36,346 nt of DNA from Acetitomaculum ruminis DSM 5522 (GCF_900112085.1 NZ_FOJY01000022.1:1-36346), one strand, 5' to 3'; counted from the stretch's first letter, positions 24,801 through 31,773 are shown. Notes: a model not told the origin generated them from the sequence alone. Program-made: numbers and translations.

Positions 24801-26313
24801 AAAATGTGGTGAAAGACTAAAAAAAGAAGGGTTTGACATTCCATTTGAAACCTTTCTAGGTTTTAAAGGAAACAAAGAACCGGATATTGATTTGAATTTT
24901 TCAGGAGATTATCAAAGTTCAGCTCATAAATACACGGAGGTAATATTCGGTGAAGGACATACCTTTAAAGCAGGAACCATTGGTACTTTGGCTGATAAAA
25001 CAGCATTTGGTTATGTGAAAAATTATTATCAGGAAAAAGGTATTCATAAAAGAAACTGTGAAATCACAAGACTGGTAGGTGGTTGTGTTGGTGTAAGGCG
25101 TACTACAGGACAGCATCCTGGAGGAATTGTTGTTCTTCCCCATGGAGAAGAAATATATTCCTTTACTCCGGTCCAACATCCGGCCAATGATATGACATCA
25201 GATATAATAACCACCCATTTTGATTACCATTCCATTGATCATAACCTTCTTAAGCTTGATATCTTAGGACATGATGATCCTACCATGATTCGTATGCTTG
25301 AGGATTTAACAGGTTTAAATGCTAGGGAAATACCTTTGGATGACCAGACGGTAATGTCATTGTTTACCAGTACAAAAGCTCTTGGAATAGAACCGGAGGA
25401 TATAGACGGATGCACCTTAGGTTCCCTTGGTATTCCGGAATTTGGTACCGAATTTGTAATACAGATGCTTAAAGATACAAAACCAAGTTGTTTTTCTGAT
25501 TTAATAAGGATTTCTGGTTTGTCCCATGGTACCGATGTGTGGCTTGGAAATGCACAAACCCTTATTGAAGAGGGAAAAGCCACTATTTCAACGGCTATCT
25601 GTACCCGTGATGACATTATGACCTATTTGATAAATAAAGGAGTGGAAAGTGAGCTTTCTTTCAACATAATGGAAAAAGTCCGTAAGGGAAAAGGCTTAAA
25701 TGATGATTTTATTAAAGCCATGAAAGAACATGATGTTCCAGACTGGTATATCTGGTCCTGTCAAAAAATACAATACATGTTTCCAAAAGCTCATGCGGCA
25801 GCCTATGTTATGATGGCATGGCGTATTGCCTATTGTAAGGTTTTTTATCCTCTTGCCTATTACGCAGCATATTTTAGTATAAGAGCAAAAGCATTTGATT
25901 ATGAAATGATGTGCCTTGGAAAAGAAAAGCTTGAGGAACATATGGAAGATTTAAAGCGAAGAAAAGATACACTTACGGAAAATGAAAAACTATCCTTGAA
26001 AGATATGAGAATCGTCCAGGAAATGTATGCCAGAGGCTTTGAATTTCTTAAAATAGATATTTTTAAAGCCGGTGCCAAACGCTTTAAAATAATAGACGGG
26101 AAGCTGATGCCTGCTTTAAATACTATTGCCGGTCTTGGAGATTCCAATGCTGAAATGATAGAAAAAGCATCAAAAGACGGTCCTTACCTGTCAAAGGATG
26201 ATTTCAGGGAAAGAACAAAGACAACAAAGACCACCATAGAAAAAATGGTGGAATTACGAATTCTTGAAAATCTTCCGGAATCCAATCAGCTGTCACTGTT
26301 TGATTTTATTTAG
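21814..26313 (+). CDS. polC: DNA polymerase III PolC-type alpha subunit
   Basis: 1499 residues, the main replicase of low-GC Gram-positive bacteria. Order: PolC N-terminal domain (1-170); a Lys/Glu-rich linker (about 190-255); OB fold (about 275-350); PHP domain from about 377 (VELHCHTKMSDMDGVSDVKD, AITDHGAIQAFPD). This is interrupted by the DEDDh 3'-5' proofreading exonuclease (about 475-625, VVFDLETTGFSANKDRIIEI to HHRAVDDAACTAEIF). Then come a second PHP part, a zinc-binding region (CPKCHYYD, CPKCGERL, about 966-1005), and the polymerase core with catalytic EPDIDLNFSGDYQ near 1022. The start is TTG 21814. It is the last gene of the chain. Confidence 0.97.
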   Translation: MEKLFSEVFPTLKLDNTTNELLKEARVLKVSSNRNHDYINVYINNNRLIPKFRIYKIEDSIKTQLFPGNRITIKVYEHFDLSDAYTPKKLYEAYRESMLFELRRESMMEYNMLSHADINFLSDKVMSIKINDSVISRQKIKSLKGYITDVFNERCGVELEVHEEFTENFSDYLLKENEIRMRQEIDNIVENSSLSRKKEEENSKDVDNIIPKGNESKENNSEDSQKNQKKDTDKAKSYKAKEGGFSRRRTSVKEENMIYGRDFEGEEINLCDIAEEMGEVIVKGKIIEVETREIRDERTIITFTLTDFTDSIQAKIFVTNEELPATLNALKKGKFVKVKGVTALTKYDRDITINSVRGIKPTADFSNQRMDTAPVKRVELHCHTKMSDMDGVSDVKDIVKQAIKWGHSAIAITDHGAIQAFPDAHHVVEDSKNAIKVIYGVEAYLVDDLRQIVEYPKDAILENRLKEYGQNFDGDFVVFDLETTGFSANKDRIIEIGAVKVSNGKIEKRFSSFVNPKIPIPFKIEQLTGINDDMVLDAPVMEEVLPEFLEFCKGCVLVAHNASFDVGFIKEKARRIGKDVDFCVIDTVGLARLLLPNLNRFKLDTVAKALNISLENHHRAVDDAACTAEIFVKFIKMLKERDIFNTDELYDKGKLSVEAIQKLKTYHAIILARNDIGRVNLYRLVSMSHLKYFHKRPIIPKSEFSKYREGLILGSACEAGELFQAMLAEKSDEYIAQIVNYYDYLEVQPIGNNRFMIASDKHWVKNEEDLRDLNRKIIELGDKFKKPVVATCDVHFLNPEDEVYRRIIMKGKGFDDADNQAPLFLHTTDEMLEEFSYLGYDKAREIVIDNPNFISDCCENISPVRPDKCPPQIENSDATLTNICLDKAKQIYGENLPEVVDKRLKKELNSIISNGFAVMYIIAQKLVWKSNDDGYLVGSRGSVGSSFVATMAGITEVNPLSPHYICPKCHYYDFDSEEVKSYAGRCGVDMPDATCPKCGERLKKEGFDIPFETFLGFKGNKEPDIDLNFSGDYQSSAHKYTEVIFGEGHTFKAGTIGTLADKTAFGYVKNYYQEKGIHKRNCEITRLVGGCVGVRRTTGQHPGGIVVLPHGEEIYSFTPVQHPANDMTSDIITTHFDYHSIDHNLLKLDILGHDDPTMIRMLEDLTGLNAREIPLDDQTVMSLFTSTKALGIEPEDIDGCTLGSLGIPEFGTEFVIQMLKDTKPSCFSDLIRISGLSHGTDVWLGNAQTLIEEGKATISTAICTRDDIMTYLINKGVESELSFNIMEKVRKGKGLNDDFIKAMKEHDVPDWYIWSCQKIQYMFPKAHAAAYVMMAWRIAYCKVFYPLAYYAAYFSIRAKAFDYEMMCLGKEKLEEHMEDLKRRKDTLTENEKLSLKDMRIVQEMYARGFEFLKIDIFKAGAKRFKIIDGKLMPALNTIAGLGDSNAEMIEKASKDGPYLSKDDFRERTKTTKTTIEKMVELRILENLPESNQLSLFDFI

Positions 26314-26528
26314 GAAAGATTTGGTAGTTATATAAAATTTTGTAACAATCAATTTAAACAAATAAATTTACAAAATTATCAATTTTACACAATTAATTTA
26401 AAAAAGTAATATAATGAGTTCAGTAATTAAATATAACTGATTTGGAAAAAACTAACTCCCTAAAAAGTCTATTCCATTAATAATAAGAAAAATGAACCAA
26501 ACAAAGTAACCAAAGTTTAATATAGATA

Positions 26529-26615
26529 CAGGATAAAGTTCCTCCACAGTAGACATTTATGAGTAAATATTCATTTGTAAATGATACTGTCTGTGGGGCT
26601 TTATCCTGCTTTTTT
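26529..26615 (+). terminator. Long structured terminator hairpin
   Basis: CAGGATAAAG (26529-26538) pairs with CTTTATCCTG (26599-26608), and a T tract follows (26610-26615). Inside, CCACAG (26544-26549) can pair with CTGTGG (26591-26596), or CAGTA (26547-26551) with TACTG (26585-26589). CATTTAT (26554-26560) pairs with GTAAATG (26577-26583). The long, interrupted stem of about 80 nt is much larger than an ordinary terminator. Confidence 0.75.
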
Positions 26616-26706
26616 CTCAATCTAAAAATCCCTTTAAATTAATCACTAATAATTCTTTTATAAATAAAACCCTAACTTTGACGAAATAATATTCGGAAAG
26701 GAGTGA

Positions 26707-26802
26707 CGTTTGAGAAAAATTTACATTTCATTAATAAATAATATGGTAATTCTTTTATTTCAAAAATAATCTAAGACAATAATCCCCCAAAGTTCTCAAA
26801 CG
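26707..26802 (+). promoter_or_regulatory. 10-bp inverted repeat upstream of the flavoenzyme gene
   Basis: CGTTTGAGAA (26707-26716) is perfectly complementary to TTCTCAAACG (26793-26802), 76 nt apart. The left arm covers the TTG start of the tiny ORF at 26710. The right arm ends just before a TATAAT (26804-26809). It could be a leader stem or paired operators. Confidence 0.45.
26710..26769 (+). CDS. Possible 19-residue leader peptide
   Basis: TTG at 26710 is preceded by GGAAAGGAG with about 7-nt spacing, a very strong site that serves no other gene. The frame reads MRKIYISLINNMVILLFQK and stops at 26767. It is hydrophobic with basic ends. It may be a leader peptide controlling the flavoenzyme gene, a small membrane peptide, or chance. 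The start codon lies inside the inverted repeat. Confidence 0.3.
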   Translation: MRKIYISLINNMVILLFQK

Positions 26803-26815
26803 ATATAATTTAGAC

Positions 26816-28723
26816 ATGAATAAAAACGGAAAAATGTTTGAGCCAATAAAAATAGGCAGATTTCTTTCAAAAAATCGACTTGAAATTGCACCCGCAGGGG
26901 CTTTTTTAACAGACAGAGATGGTGGAAACAACGAAAAATACATGGCCTATATGGAAAGCCTTGCAAGAAGTGGTGCGGGAATAGTTACCACTGGAGTTTC
27001 CAGCATAAACAAAGCAGCCAGTGGAGTTGCCATTACCTGTCTTGGAAATCCATTTCTAATACCGGGATATGTGAATCTTTCTGAATCAATGCATCGTTTT
27101 GGCTGTCTTGCAAGCATGGAACTTGTTCCGGGAAATGAAATGATTATGCCTCCTGATGTAGTGGTAAATCAGGCGGACAAAGAAAAAATAAGGGATCTTA
27201 TTACTCAATATGCCGATGCAGCAGATTTTTGCTTAAAATCCGGTTTTGACATGATAATGGTACATGGAGGACATGGAAATGTTCCAAGTATGTTTTTCTC
27301 AAGCTTTCATAACAAAAGAACTGATGAATATGGTGGTTCATTTCAAAACAGATCAAGATTTGCTTTGGAAGTGTTAGAAGCCATTAGAGACAGAGTAGGA
27401 GACAAACTTGCTATAGAATACAGAATAAGTGCTGAAGAATTAAAAGAAGGATATATGCAAATAGATGAAACCCTGGAGTTTGCAAAGCTTATTCAGGATA
27501 AAATAGATATAATTCATGTTTCAAGAGGACTTTTAGAAGAAGATGAGTTATTACCTTATATGTTCTCGCCGGCATATTTCCCTAGATGTATGAATCTTAA
27601 TGCCGCAAAACGCTTCAAAGAAGAATTAAAGATACCTGTAAATGTAATTGGTGGATTTAATCTTGAATTGGCAGAAGAAGCCATTGAAAGAGGAGATGTG
27701 GATATGGTATCCATGATGCGTACTTTTCTTGCAGACACAGACTGTGTCCAGAAAGTATACAGAGATCAACAGGCAGATATTCGTCCATGTGTCAGATGTA
27801 ATACCTGTATAGATCATACACATTCACATTTTGTAGAAATAAGATGTGCAGTTAATCCAAAGATAGGCAGGGAAACCTGGTTTCCAAAGGTATTTAAACA
27901 GCAGGATTCTAAAAATGTGGTAATTATCGGTGGTGGTCCTGCCGGGCTTGAAGCTGCAAGAAATCTTTCAAAAATGGGACATAAAATAACCTTATTTGAA
28001 AAAGAACTGGAACTTGGGGGAGCACTTAGAATGGCTGCTGCCGCTGATTTTAAATTTGATATGAAAAATTATCTTGATTGGTCAGTCCGTTCAGTACTTA
28101 CCGATAAAAACATAGATGTAAGGCTTGGAATAAAAGCTGACAAAGAAAATGTAATGGCACTAAATCCTGATGCATTATTTATAGCACCTGGGGCAAAACC
28201 GATAATTATTGATTTTCCAACGGCTCCTAAAGGAAAAGTGGTATGGGTTGGTGAACTGGAAATGAAAAAAGCATTTGTCGGGGAAGATGTAGTCATAGCA
28301 GGAGCCGGTTTTACAGGCCTTGAAATGGCTCTAACATTGGCAAGACAGGGAAAAAAGGTAAGAGTTATTGACATGAAAGACGAATCACAAATAGGTGCTG
28401 ATGGAATTCATATAAGTATAACAGGATTAAAGCAACTTTTAAAAGAAGAAGGCGTGGAATTTACCTGCAAGGTAAAATTAGAAGATGTAAATAATGAAGG
28501 TGCAATAGTAACAGACCTTAATACAAAAGAGACGAAAACGATAAAATGCGATAATGTGGTTCTTTCTCTGGGAGTTGTTTCCGACACCAAAACAGTTGAA
28601 GAATTTAAAAATCTGATACCATACACTTATGTAATGGGAGATTGTCAGGGTGAAGCAAAAACCCTGTATAATGCAGTACGCACCGCTCATGATATGGCAA
28701 TGGCTTACTATACAGAATACTAG
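26816..28723 (+). CDS. Fe-S flavoenzyme of the 2,4-dienoyl-CoA reductase/enoate reductase (old yellow enzyme) family
   Basis: 635 residues. An FMN TIM-barrel comes first (about 7-335; FEPIKIGRFLSKNR, H150-G-G-H153, NKRTDEYGGSFQNRSRF), with [4Fe-4S] cysteines C325, C328, C331 and C344. An FAD domain follows (IIGGGPAGLEA, 370-380) with an inserted NAD(P) domain (VVIAGAGFTGLEMAL). Relatives reduce the C=C bond of enoates, dienoyl-CoA or bile-acid intermediates (FldZ, BaiCD, FadH types); the substrate cannot be told. The ATG at 26816 has no Shine-Dalgarno but lies 7 nt after TATAAT. The ATG at 26834 is an alternative that starts closer to the usual family N-terminus. It is a single-gene unit. Confidence 0.88.
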   Translation: MNKNGKMFEPIKIGRFLSKNRLEIAPAGAFLTDRDGGNNEKYMAYMESLARSGAGIVTTGVSSINKAASGVAITCLGNPFLIPGYVNLSESMHRFGCLASMELVPGNEMIMPPDVVVNQADKEKIRDLITQYADAADFCLKSGFDMIMVHGGHGNVPSMFFSSFHNKRTDEYGGSFQNRSRFALEVLEAIRDRVGDKLAIEYRISAEELKEGYMQIDETLEFAKLIQDKIDIIHVSRGLLEEDELLPYMFSPAYFPRCMNLNAAKRFKEELKIPVNVIGGFNLELAEEAIERGDVDMVSMMRTFLADTDCVQKVYRDQQADIRPCVRCNTCIDHTHSHFVEIRCAVNPKIGRETWFPKVFKQQDSKNVVIIGGGPAGLEAARNLSKMGHKITLFEKELELGGALRMAAAADFKFDMKNYLDWSVRSVLTDKNIDVRLGIKADKENVMALNPDALFIAPGAKPIIIDFPTAPKGKVVWVGELEMKKAFVGEDVVIAGAGFTGLEMALTLARQGKKVRVIDMKDESQIGADGIHISITGLKQLLKEEGVEFTCKVKLEDVNNEGAIVTDLNTKETKTIKCDNVVLSLGVVSDTKTVEEFKNLIPYTYVMGDCQGEAKTLYNAVRTAHDMAMAYYTEY

Positions 28724-28736
28724 AATATTTTTAACT

Positions 28737-28777
28737 AAAAAAATCCTTTTTGGTATTTACCAGAAAGGATTTTTTTT
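28737..28777 (+). terminator. Strong terminator after the flavoenzyme gene
   Basis: AAAAAAATCCTTT (28737-28749) pairs with AAAGGATTTTTTT (28764-28777, 13 bp plus), with an inner TGGT/ACCA stem (28751-28754/28759-28762). The descending arm supplies the T tract. Confidence 0.9.
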
Positions 28778-28826
28778 AGTATAATCCCACGAAAAAATTT
28801 TTATATGTAACTATTACAGCCAACTG

Positions 28827-28835
28827 TGTTATAAT
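28827..28835 (+). promoter_or_regulatory. Extended -10 promoter for the TPM-domain operon
   Basis: TGTTATAAT (TGn plus TATAAT at 28830-28835), with no good -35, about 70 nt before the TPM gene. Confidence 0.5.
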
Positions 28836-28906
28836 CAAAACTATTAAAAACAAACATCTTAAAAGACCATAATATATTCCAATTTATGAAAGGGTAAAAA
28901 TATGGT

Positions 28907-29497
28907 ATGAAAAAAATAATAATATTTTTTAGCCTGCTTGTTTTTGTATTTTCCTCGGCATTTACCTATGTGGAGGAGAAACAAAGAGTCTTTGATAACA
29001 GTGATACACTAATAAGCAATGAGCTAAACAGTCTCGAAAAAAAATGCCAAAAATACTCATTTATCTATGAAGGAGATTTTGTAATTCTGATAGACTCAGA
29101 ATATGAAAAAAACAGAGCAAAAGATTTTTATAATAATGGATTTTTTGGATATACACAATCAGGACATGACGGTATAATACTTTATATATCAATAGATAAG
29201 AAAAAAGTTGAAATTAAACGCTTTGGCAGTTTTTTAAATCTTTCGCACAAAAAAATAAAAGTAATAATAAAAACAGTCCAAAAAAGTCTTAAAGAAGAAG
29301 ACTATTTAGGAGCCTGTAAGTCATTTTTAAAGACTACCGTGTATTTTCTTGAAAACAAAGATGCAGATGCAGGTGATTATGAAAAAAGCATTGCTATGAA
29401 TCGGAATCTTAAAATATTTATATCCGGTATGTTTATATACCTTCTGGTAATGACAGTAGCAATGATTATAATATTAAAAAAACATAAAAGGAAGTAA
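28907..29497 (+). CDS. TPM-domain membrane protein
   Basis: 196 residues. Signal peptide or signal anchor 1-20 (MKKIIIFFSLLVFVFSSAF), extracellular TPM domain about 27-150 (VFDNSDTLISNELNSLEKKC, FVILIDSEYEKNRAKDFYNN, GIILYISIDKKKVEIKRFG), C-terminal membrane helix about 171-190 and a basic end. TPM domains occur in YgcG-type proteins and in PSII repair proteins; some hydrolyse phosphate esters, and the bacterial role is mostly unknown. The start is the ATG at 28907; an upstream ATG (28902) stops after two codons. Twelve nt separate it from the next gene, so the two form an operon. Confidence 0.75.
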   Translation: MKKIIIFFSLLVFVFSSAFTYVEEKQRVFDNSDTLISNELNSLEKKCQKYSFIYEGDFVILIDSEYEKNRAKDFYNNGFFGYTQSGHDGIILYISIDKKKVEIKRFGSFLNLSHKKIKVIIKTVQKSLKEEDYLGACKSFLKTTVYFLENKDADAGDYEKSIAMNRNLKIFISGMFIYLLVMTVAMIIILKKHKRK

Positions 29498-29509
29498 AGG
29501 AGAAGAAAA

Positions 29510-30178
29510 ATGTTTGCTGATAATATGAGAGTGGGTGACAAATTAAAAAAAGGATATAACCTTATTGAAGAGGGAAAGATTGAGGGAGCATATATCTTTT
29601 TTGAAGCTGTGAGAGATATGTATCTTTACGATATGATAGAAGATACAATATTTGAAAAAATGTCTGCATACATTAGAAGTCTAGATTTTACCAAAAAACC
29701 TGAACCTGGAAAAAACTGGCTTAAAATGATACTTATTGATTTAAGATATGCAAAAATGGTATCCCTTAAAGGAGATCTTTTAGAAAATATCTGTGATGTG
29801 TTAAACAAACTTCCCATAGTAGAAGAAAATGCATTAACCCAGAATCTTTTAGAAGGATCTCTTGAAAAAGTAAAATTAGCTGATGGTGCTTATTATACAA
29901 TCCAAAGTAATTATGAAAGTAATCAAAGATTTCTTATAAGATTTAAGGATGGACAGATATCTCCACTGGATTTTGATGTTAAAGATTTTGAAATAAACAG
30001 ACAGGATGACAGAATTGAGTTTTCCTATACCAGAGGAATGAAAGATACCTTTAGCATAAAAATGGAGGGTGGAGACAAGAAAAAAGTAGATAAAAAAGGT
30101 AATACAAAAACTTTGATAAAAATAGAGGGACATCATCACGACCATGACCATAATCATGAGCATCATGATCACGAGTAA
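29510..30178 (+). CDS. Unknown protein with His/Asp-rich metal-binding-like tail
   Basis: 222 residues, not recognised. The N-terminal part (about 8-95) is helical, possibly TPR-like (KLKKGYNLIEEGKIEGAYIF and following helices). The middle (about 118-190) is beta-rich (GAYYTIQSNYESNQRFLIRF, IEFSYTRGMKDTFSIKME). The last 16 residues are His/Asp/Glu only, nine of them His, resembling nickel- or zinc-binding tails of metal chaperones. No signal peptide, so it is probably cytoplasmic. AAGGAG is 7 nt before the ATG. Its partner is the TPM protein. Nickel storage for the nearby CODH/ACS is an attractive but unproven idea. Confidence 0.65.
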   Translation: MFADNMRVGDKLKKGYNLIEEGKIEGAYIFFEAVRDMYLYDMIEDTIFEKMSAYIRSLDFTKKPEPGKNWLKMILIDLRYAKMVSLKGDLLENICDVLNKLPIVEENALTQNLLEGSLEKVKLADGAYYTIQSNYESNQRFLIRFKDGQISPLDFDVKDFEINRQDDRIEFSYTRGMKDTFSIKMEGGDKKKVDKKGNTKTLIKIEGHHHDHDHNHEHHDHE

Positions 30179-30504
30179 TAAATAAAGAAAAATAAAGGCA
30201 GAGACCACCAGATGAACTGGTGGTCCGTATCAAAGAATATAATCACAAAAAGGATTGATGAGTTAAAATAGGTATTTATCTTTGCTCTATCGATGCTATA
30301 AATTTATCATAAGTAGAATTCTCAAACAACGTAAAGGGTGTATGAATGTATTTGTAAAAGACTATAGGTATTCGTGAAAAATGCACCAATAAGCAATGGT
30401 GCTCATTTTACAAAAAATGATTTGGGAAAAATATACAACAAAACTTTGTGCTATTAGCACGAAGTTTTATTAATTTTAAAATACTATAAAAGGAGGCAGT
30501 AAAA
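30179..30504 (+). other. 326-nt gap with three hairpins
   Basis: No gene is seen. Hairpin 1: GACCACCAG (30203-30211) / CTGGTGGTC (30217-30225), 9 bp, 5-nt loop, no T run. Hairpin 2: AAAATGCACCA (30378-30388) / TGGTG-CT-CATTTT (30397-30409), with a 2-nt bulge, ending in TTTT. Hairpin 3: AAAACTTTGTGCT (30440-30452) / AGCACGAAGTTTT (30456-30468), 13 bp with one G-U, followed by ATTAATTTT. Hairpin 1 probably ends the upstream operon; 2 and 3 look like tandem terminators of a short transcript or of a leader. No clear promoter was found for the next gene. Confidence 0.5.
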
Positions 30505-30741
30505 ATGAGTTATGAAGTAGTATTTGAAATTTTTAATGAATGTTCTGCAAATGTTATGAGAGATGTGTTTTTTGATGAAATTGAAGTGGAATCTGAGGAA
30601 GAACTTGAGTCTTACATAAAAAAAAGACATTCAGAAAAGGATTTAAAAATCAAAAAAGAAGTGATAAATCCTAAAAATATAGTGTTTAACATAACCTTAT
30701 CAGATACAAAAGCCAGATATACATTTAGCCAGATTGATTAG
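30505..30741 (+). CDS. Small protein of unknown function (78 residues)
   Basis: A compact, acidic-then-basic protein beginning MSYEVVFEIFNECSANVMRD. The pattern is a beta-strand, a helix (VESEEELESYIKKRH), then two strands (NIVFNITLSDTKARYTFSQI), suggesting a small alpha/beta fold. One Cys (C13). No signal or membrane part. The site AAAGGAGG is strong, so it is very likely expressed. It stands directly upstream of the CODH/ACS promoter region but is separated by a hairpin (30758-30789), so it is not clearly part of that operon. No domain name can be given. Confidence 0.7.
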   Translation: MSYEVVFEIFNECSANVMRDVFFDEIEVESEEELESYIKKRHSEKDLKIKKEVINPKNIVFNITLSDTKARYTFSQID

Positions 30742-30757
30742 AAATATTGTTTAAAGT

Positions 30758-30789
30758 ATATATAAAAATTACGGTAATTTTGTATATAT
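30758..30789 (+). terminator. AT-rich hairpin between the 78-residue gene and the CODH/ACS promoter
   Basis: Stem of 7 plus 7 bp with one bulged G: 30758-30771 pairs with 30775-30789 around a CGG loop. No T run follows; it ends just before the -35 box at 30794. A weak terminator or boundary. Confidence 0.45.
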
Positions 30790-30793
30790 TAAC

Positions 30794-30822
30794 TTGACTT
30801 TGCAACAAAAAAATGTTAATAT
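30794..30822 (+). promoter_or_regulatory. Promoter of the CODH/ACS operon
   Basis: -35 TTGACT (30794-30799), 17-nt spacer, -10 TAATAT (30817-30822) with an extended TGn (30814-30816). Expected start near 30829. This is the only strong promoter seen for cooC1-cooS-acsF-acsB. Confidence 0.75.
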
Positions 30823-30827
30823 TTCAC

Positions 30828-30999
30828 CATATCCACTAGGGAGGGATATGCAGGGGTAGTCTCAAGGTGAGTTTATCAAAAATCCAATAGTTTAGTTATA
30901 TGAAATTACTAAAAGTTTTACAATTAAGAAGTGTTGAATCGGATTTTGTTTATCTGATTCGTTAAAAAACTAACATGATTCACAAATTAGGAGGATTGC
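30828..30999 (+). ncRNA. Structured 5' leader of the CODH/ACS operon (candidate cis-regulatory RNA)
   Basis: The leader is about 170 nt. At its very 5' end CATATCC (30828-30834) pairs with GGATATG (30844-30850) around the loop ACTAGGGAG. Loop bases ACTA (30835-30838) can pair with TAGT (30857-30860), giving a compact pseudoknot-like fold rich in G (CAGGGG, 30851-30856). Near the end GAATCGGAT (30936-30944) pairs with ATCTGATTC (30952-30960, one G-U). The purine-rich 5' part stands out from the AT-rich surroundings. I do not recognise a known riboswitch. A small ORF 30900-30965 lacks a ribosome binding site. Confidence 0.4.
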
Positions 31000-31002
31000 G
31001 TG

Positions 31003-31773
31003 ATGGCAAAAACTATAGCTTTAGCAGGCAAAGGTGGTGTAGGAAAAACCACTACTACCGGTTTTCTTATTGAATATCTTGCTGCTAAAAAGGATGGAGC
31101 TATTCTTGCGGTAGATGCAGATGCAAATGCAAATTTAAATGAAGTATTAGGAGTTGAGGCAGGTGCTACTCTTGGAGATATCAGAGAAGAGATTGCTCAG
31201 GCAGAGATTTCAACAGATAATCCTATTCCTCTTGGAATGTCAAAACAGGATTATACAGAATTTAAGTTTAACAGTGCCCTTACAGAAGAGGACGACTATG
31301 ATCTTCTTGTTATGGGTAGAACACAGGGAAAGGGCTGTTATTGCTTTGTAAACGGTCTTTTACAATCCCAAATCCAAAAATACGTTAACAATTATGAATA
31401 TATTGTAGTAGATAATGAAGCAGGAATGGAACATATCAGCAGAGGAATACTTCCTAAAGTTGATGTGATGATTCTTGTAAGTGACTGTTCAAGAAGAGGA
31501 ATCCAGGCAGTTGGAAGAATAAAAGAACTTGTTAAAGATCTTAACCTTGAACCGGAAGTTATAAAGCTCATTGTAAACAGAGCTCCAAACGGAGAATTAA
31601 ATGCCGGCATAAAAGAAGAGATTGAAAAACAGGGATTAGATCTTGCAGGCGTGGTACCACACGACGAATCAATCTATGAATTTGACTGCGAAGGAAAACC
31701 GTCTTCAAAAGTAGCTGCTGATGATCCAGCAAGAACAAAATTGTATGAGATATTTAAAAGCTTAGGCTTATAA
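31003..31773 (+). CDS. cooC: CODH nickel-insertion ATPase CooC (paralogue 1)
   Basis: A 256-residue SIMIBI/MinD-type P-loop ATPase. The deviant Walker A GKGGVGKTT (9-17) has the signature Lys K10. VDADANANLNEVLG is switch I, and the CxC metal motif GCYCF has C112 and C114, the same positions as in the characterised Carboxydothermus CooC1. VVDNEAGMEHISRG (Walker B/switch II) and LIVNRAPN (base-binding Asn) follow. It is thought to deliver nickel to the C-cluster of CODH, encoded 243 nt downstream. The ATG at 31003 is 8 nt after GGAGG; GTG 31000 is an alternative. Confidence 0.92.
   Translation: MAKTIALAGKGGVGKTTTTGFLIEYLAAKKDGAILAVDADANANLNEVLGVEAGATLGDIREEIAQAEISTDNPIPLGMSKQDYTEFKFNSALTEEDDYDLLVMGRTQGKGCYCFVNGLLQSQIQKYVNNYEYIVVDNEAGMEHISRGILPKVDVMILVSDCSRRGIQAVGRIKELVKDLNLEPEVIKLIVNRAPNGELNAGIKEEIEKQGLDLAGVVPHDESIYEFDCEGKPSSKVAADDPARTKLYEIFKSLGL

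Larger units (their letters stand above)
26314..26815 (+). other. 502-nt gap after polC: possible small RNA region, terminator, tiny ORF and inverted repeat
   Basis: The first 90 nt are extremely AT-rich. TATAAT at 26410-26415 with TACACA at 26386-26391 (18-nt spacer) could be a promoter; a transcript from about 26422 to the terminator at 26615 would be about 190 nt and has no good ORF. The second half holds the tiny ORF (26710) and the 10-bp inverted repeat (26707/26793) before the flavoenzyme gene. No known RNA family was recognised. Confidence 0.4.

Noticed and set aside
29876-30208. 110-codon minus-strand frame opposite the His-tailed protein
   Set aside because: Its Met/Val-rich start is the complement of the His/Asp repeats; no ribosome binding site or promoter.
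30828-30870. TPP, THF or ZTP riboswitch before cooC
   Set aside because: Some short G-rich words look similar, but the conserved cores and stem arrangement of these classes are missing.
30900-30965. 21-codon ORF in the cooC leader
   Set aside because: It has an ATG but no Shine-Dalgarno and overlaps the hairpin at 30936-30960; too weak to list as a gene.
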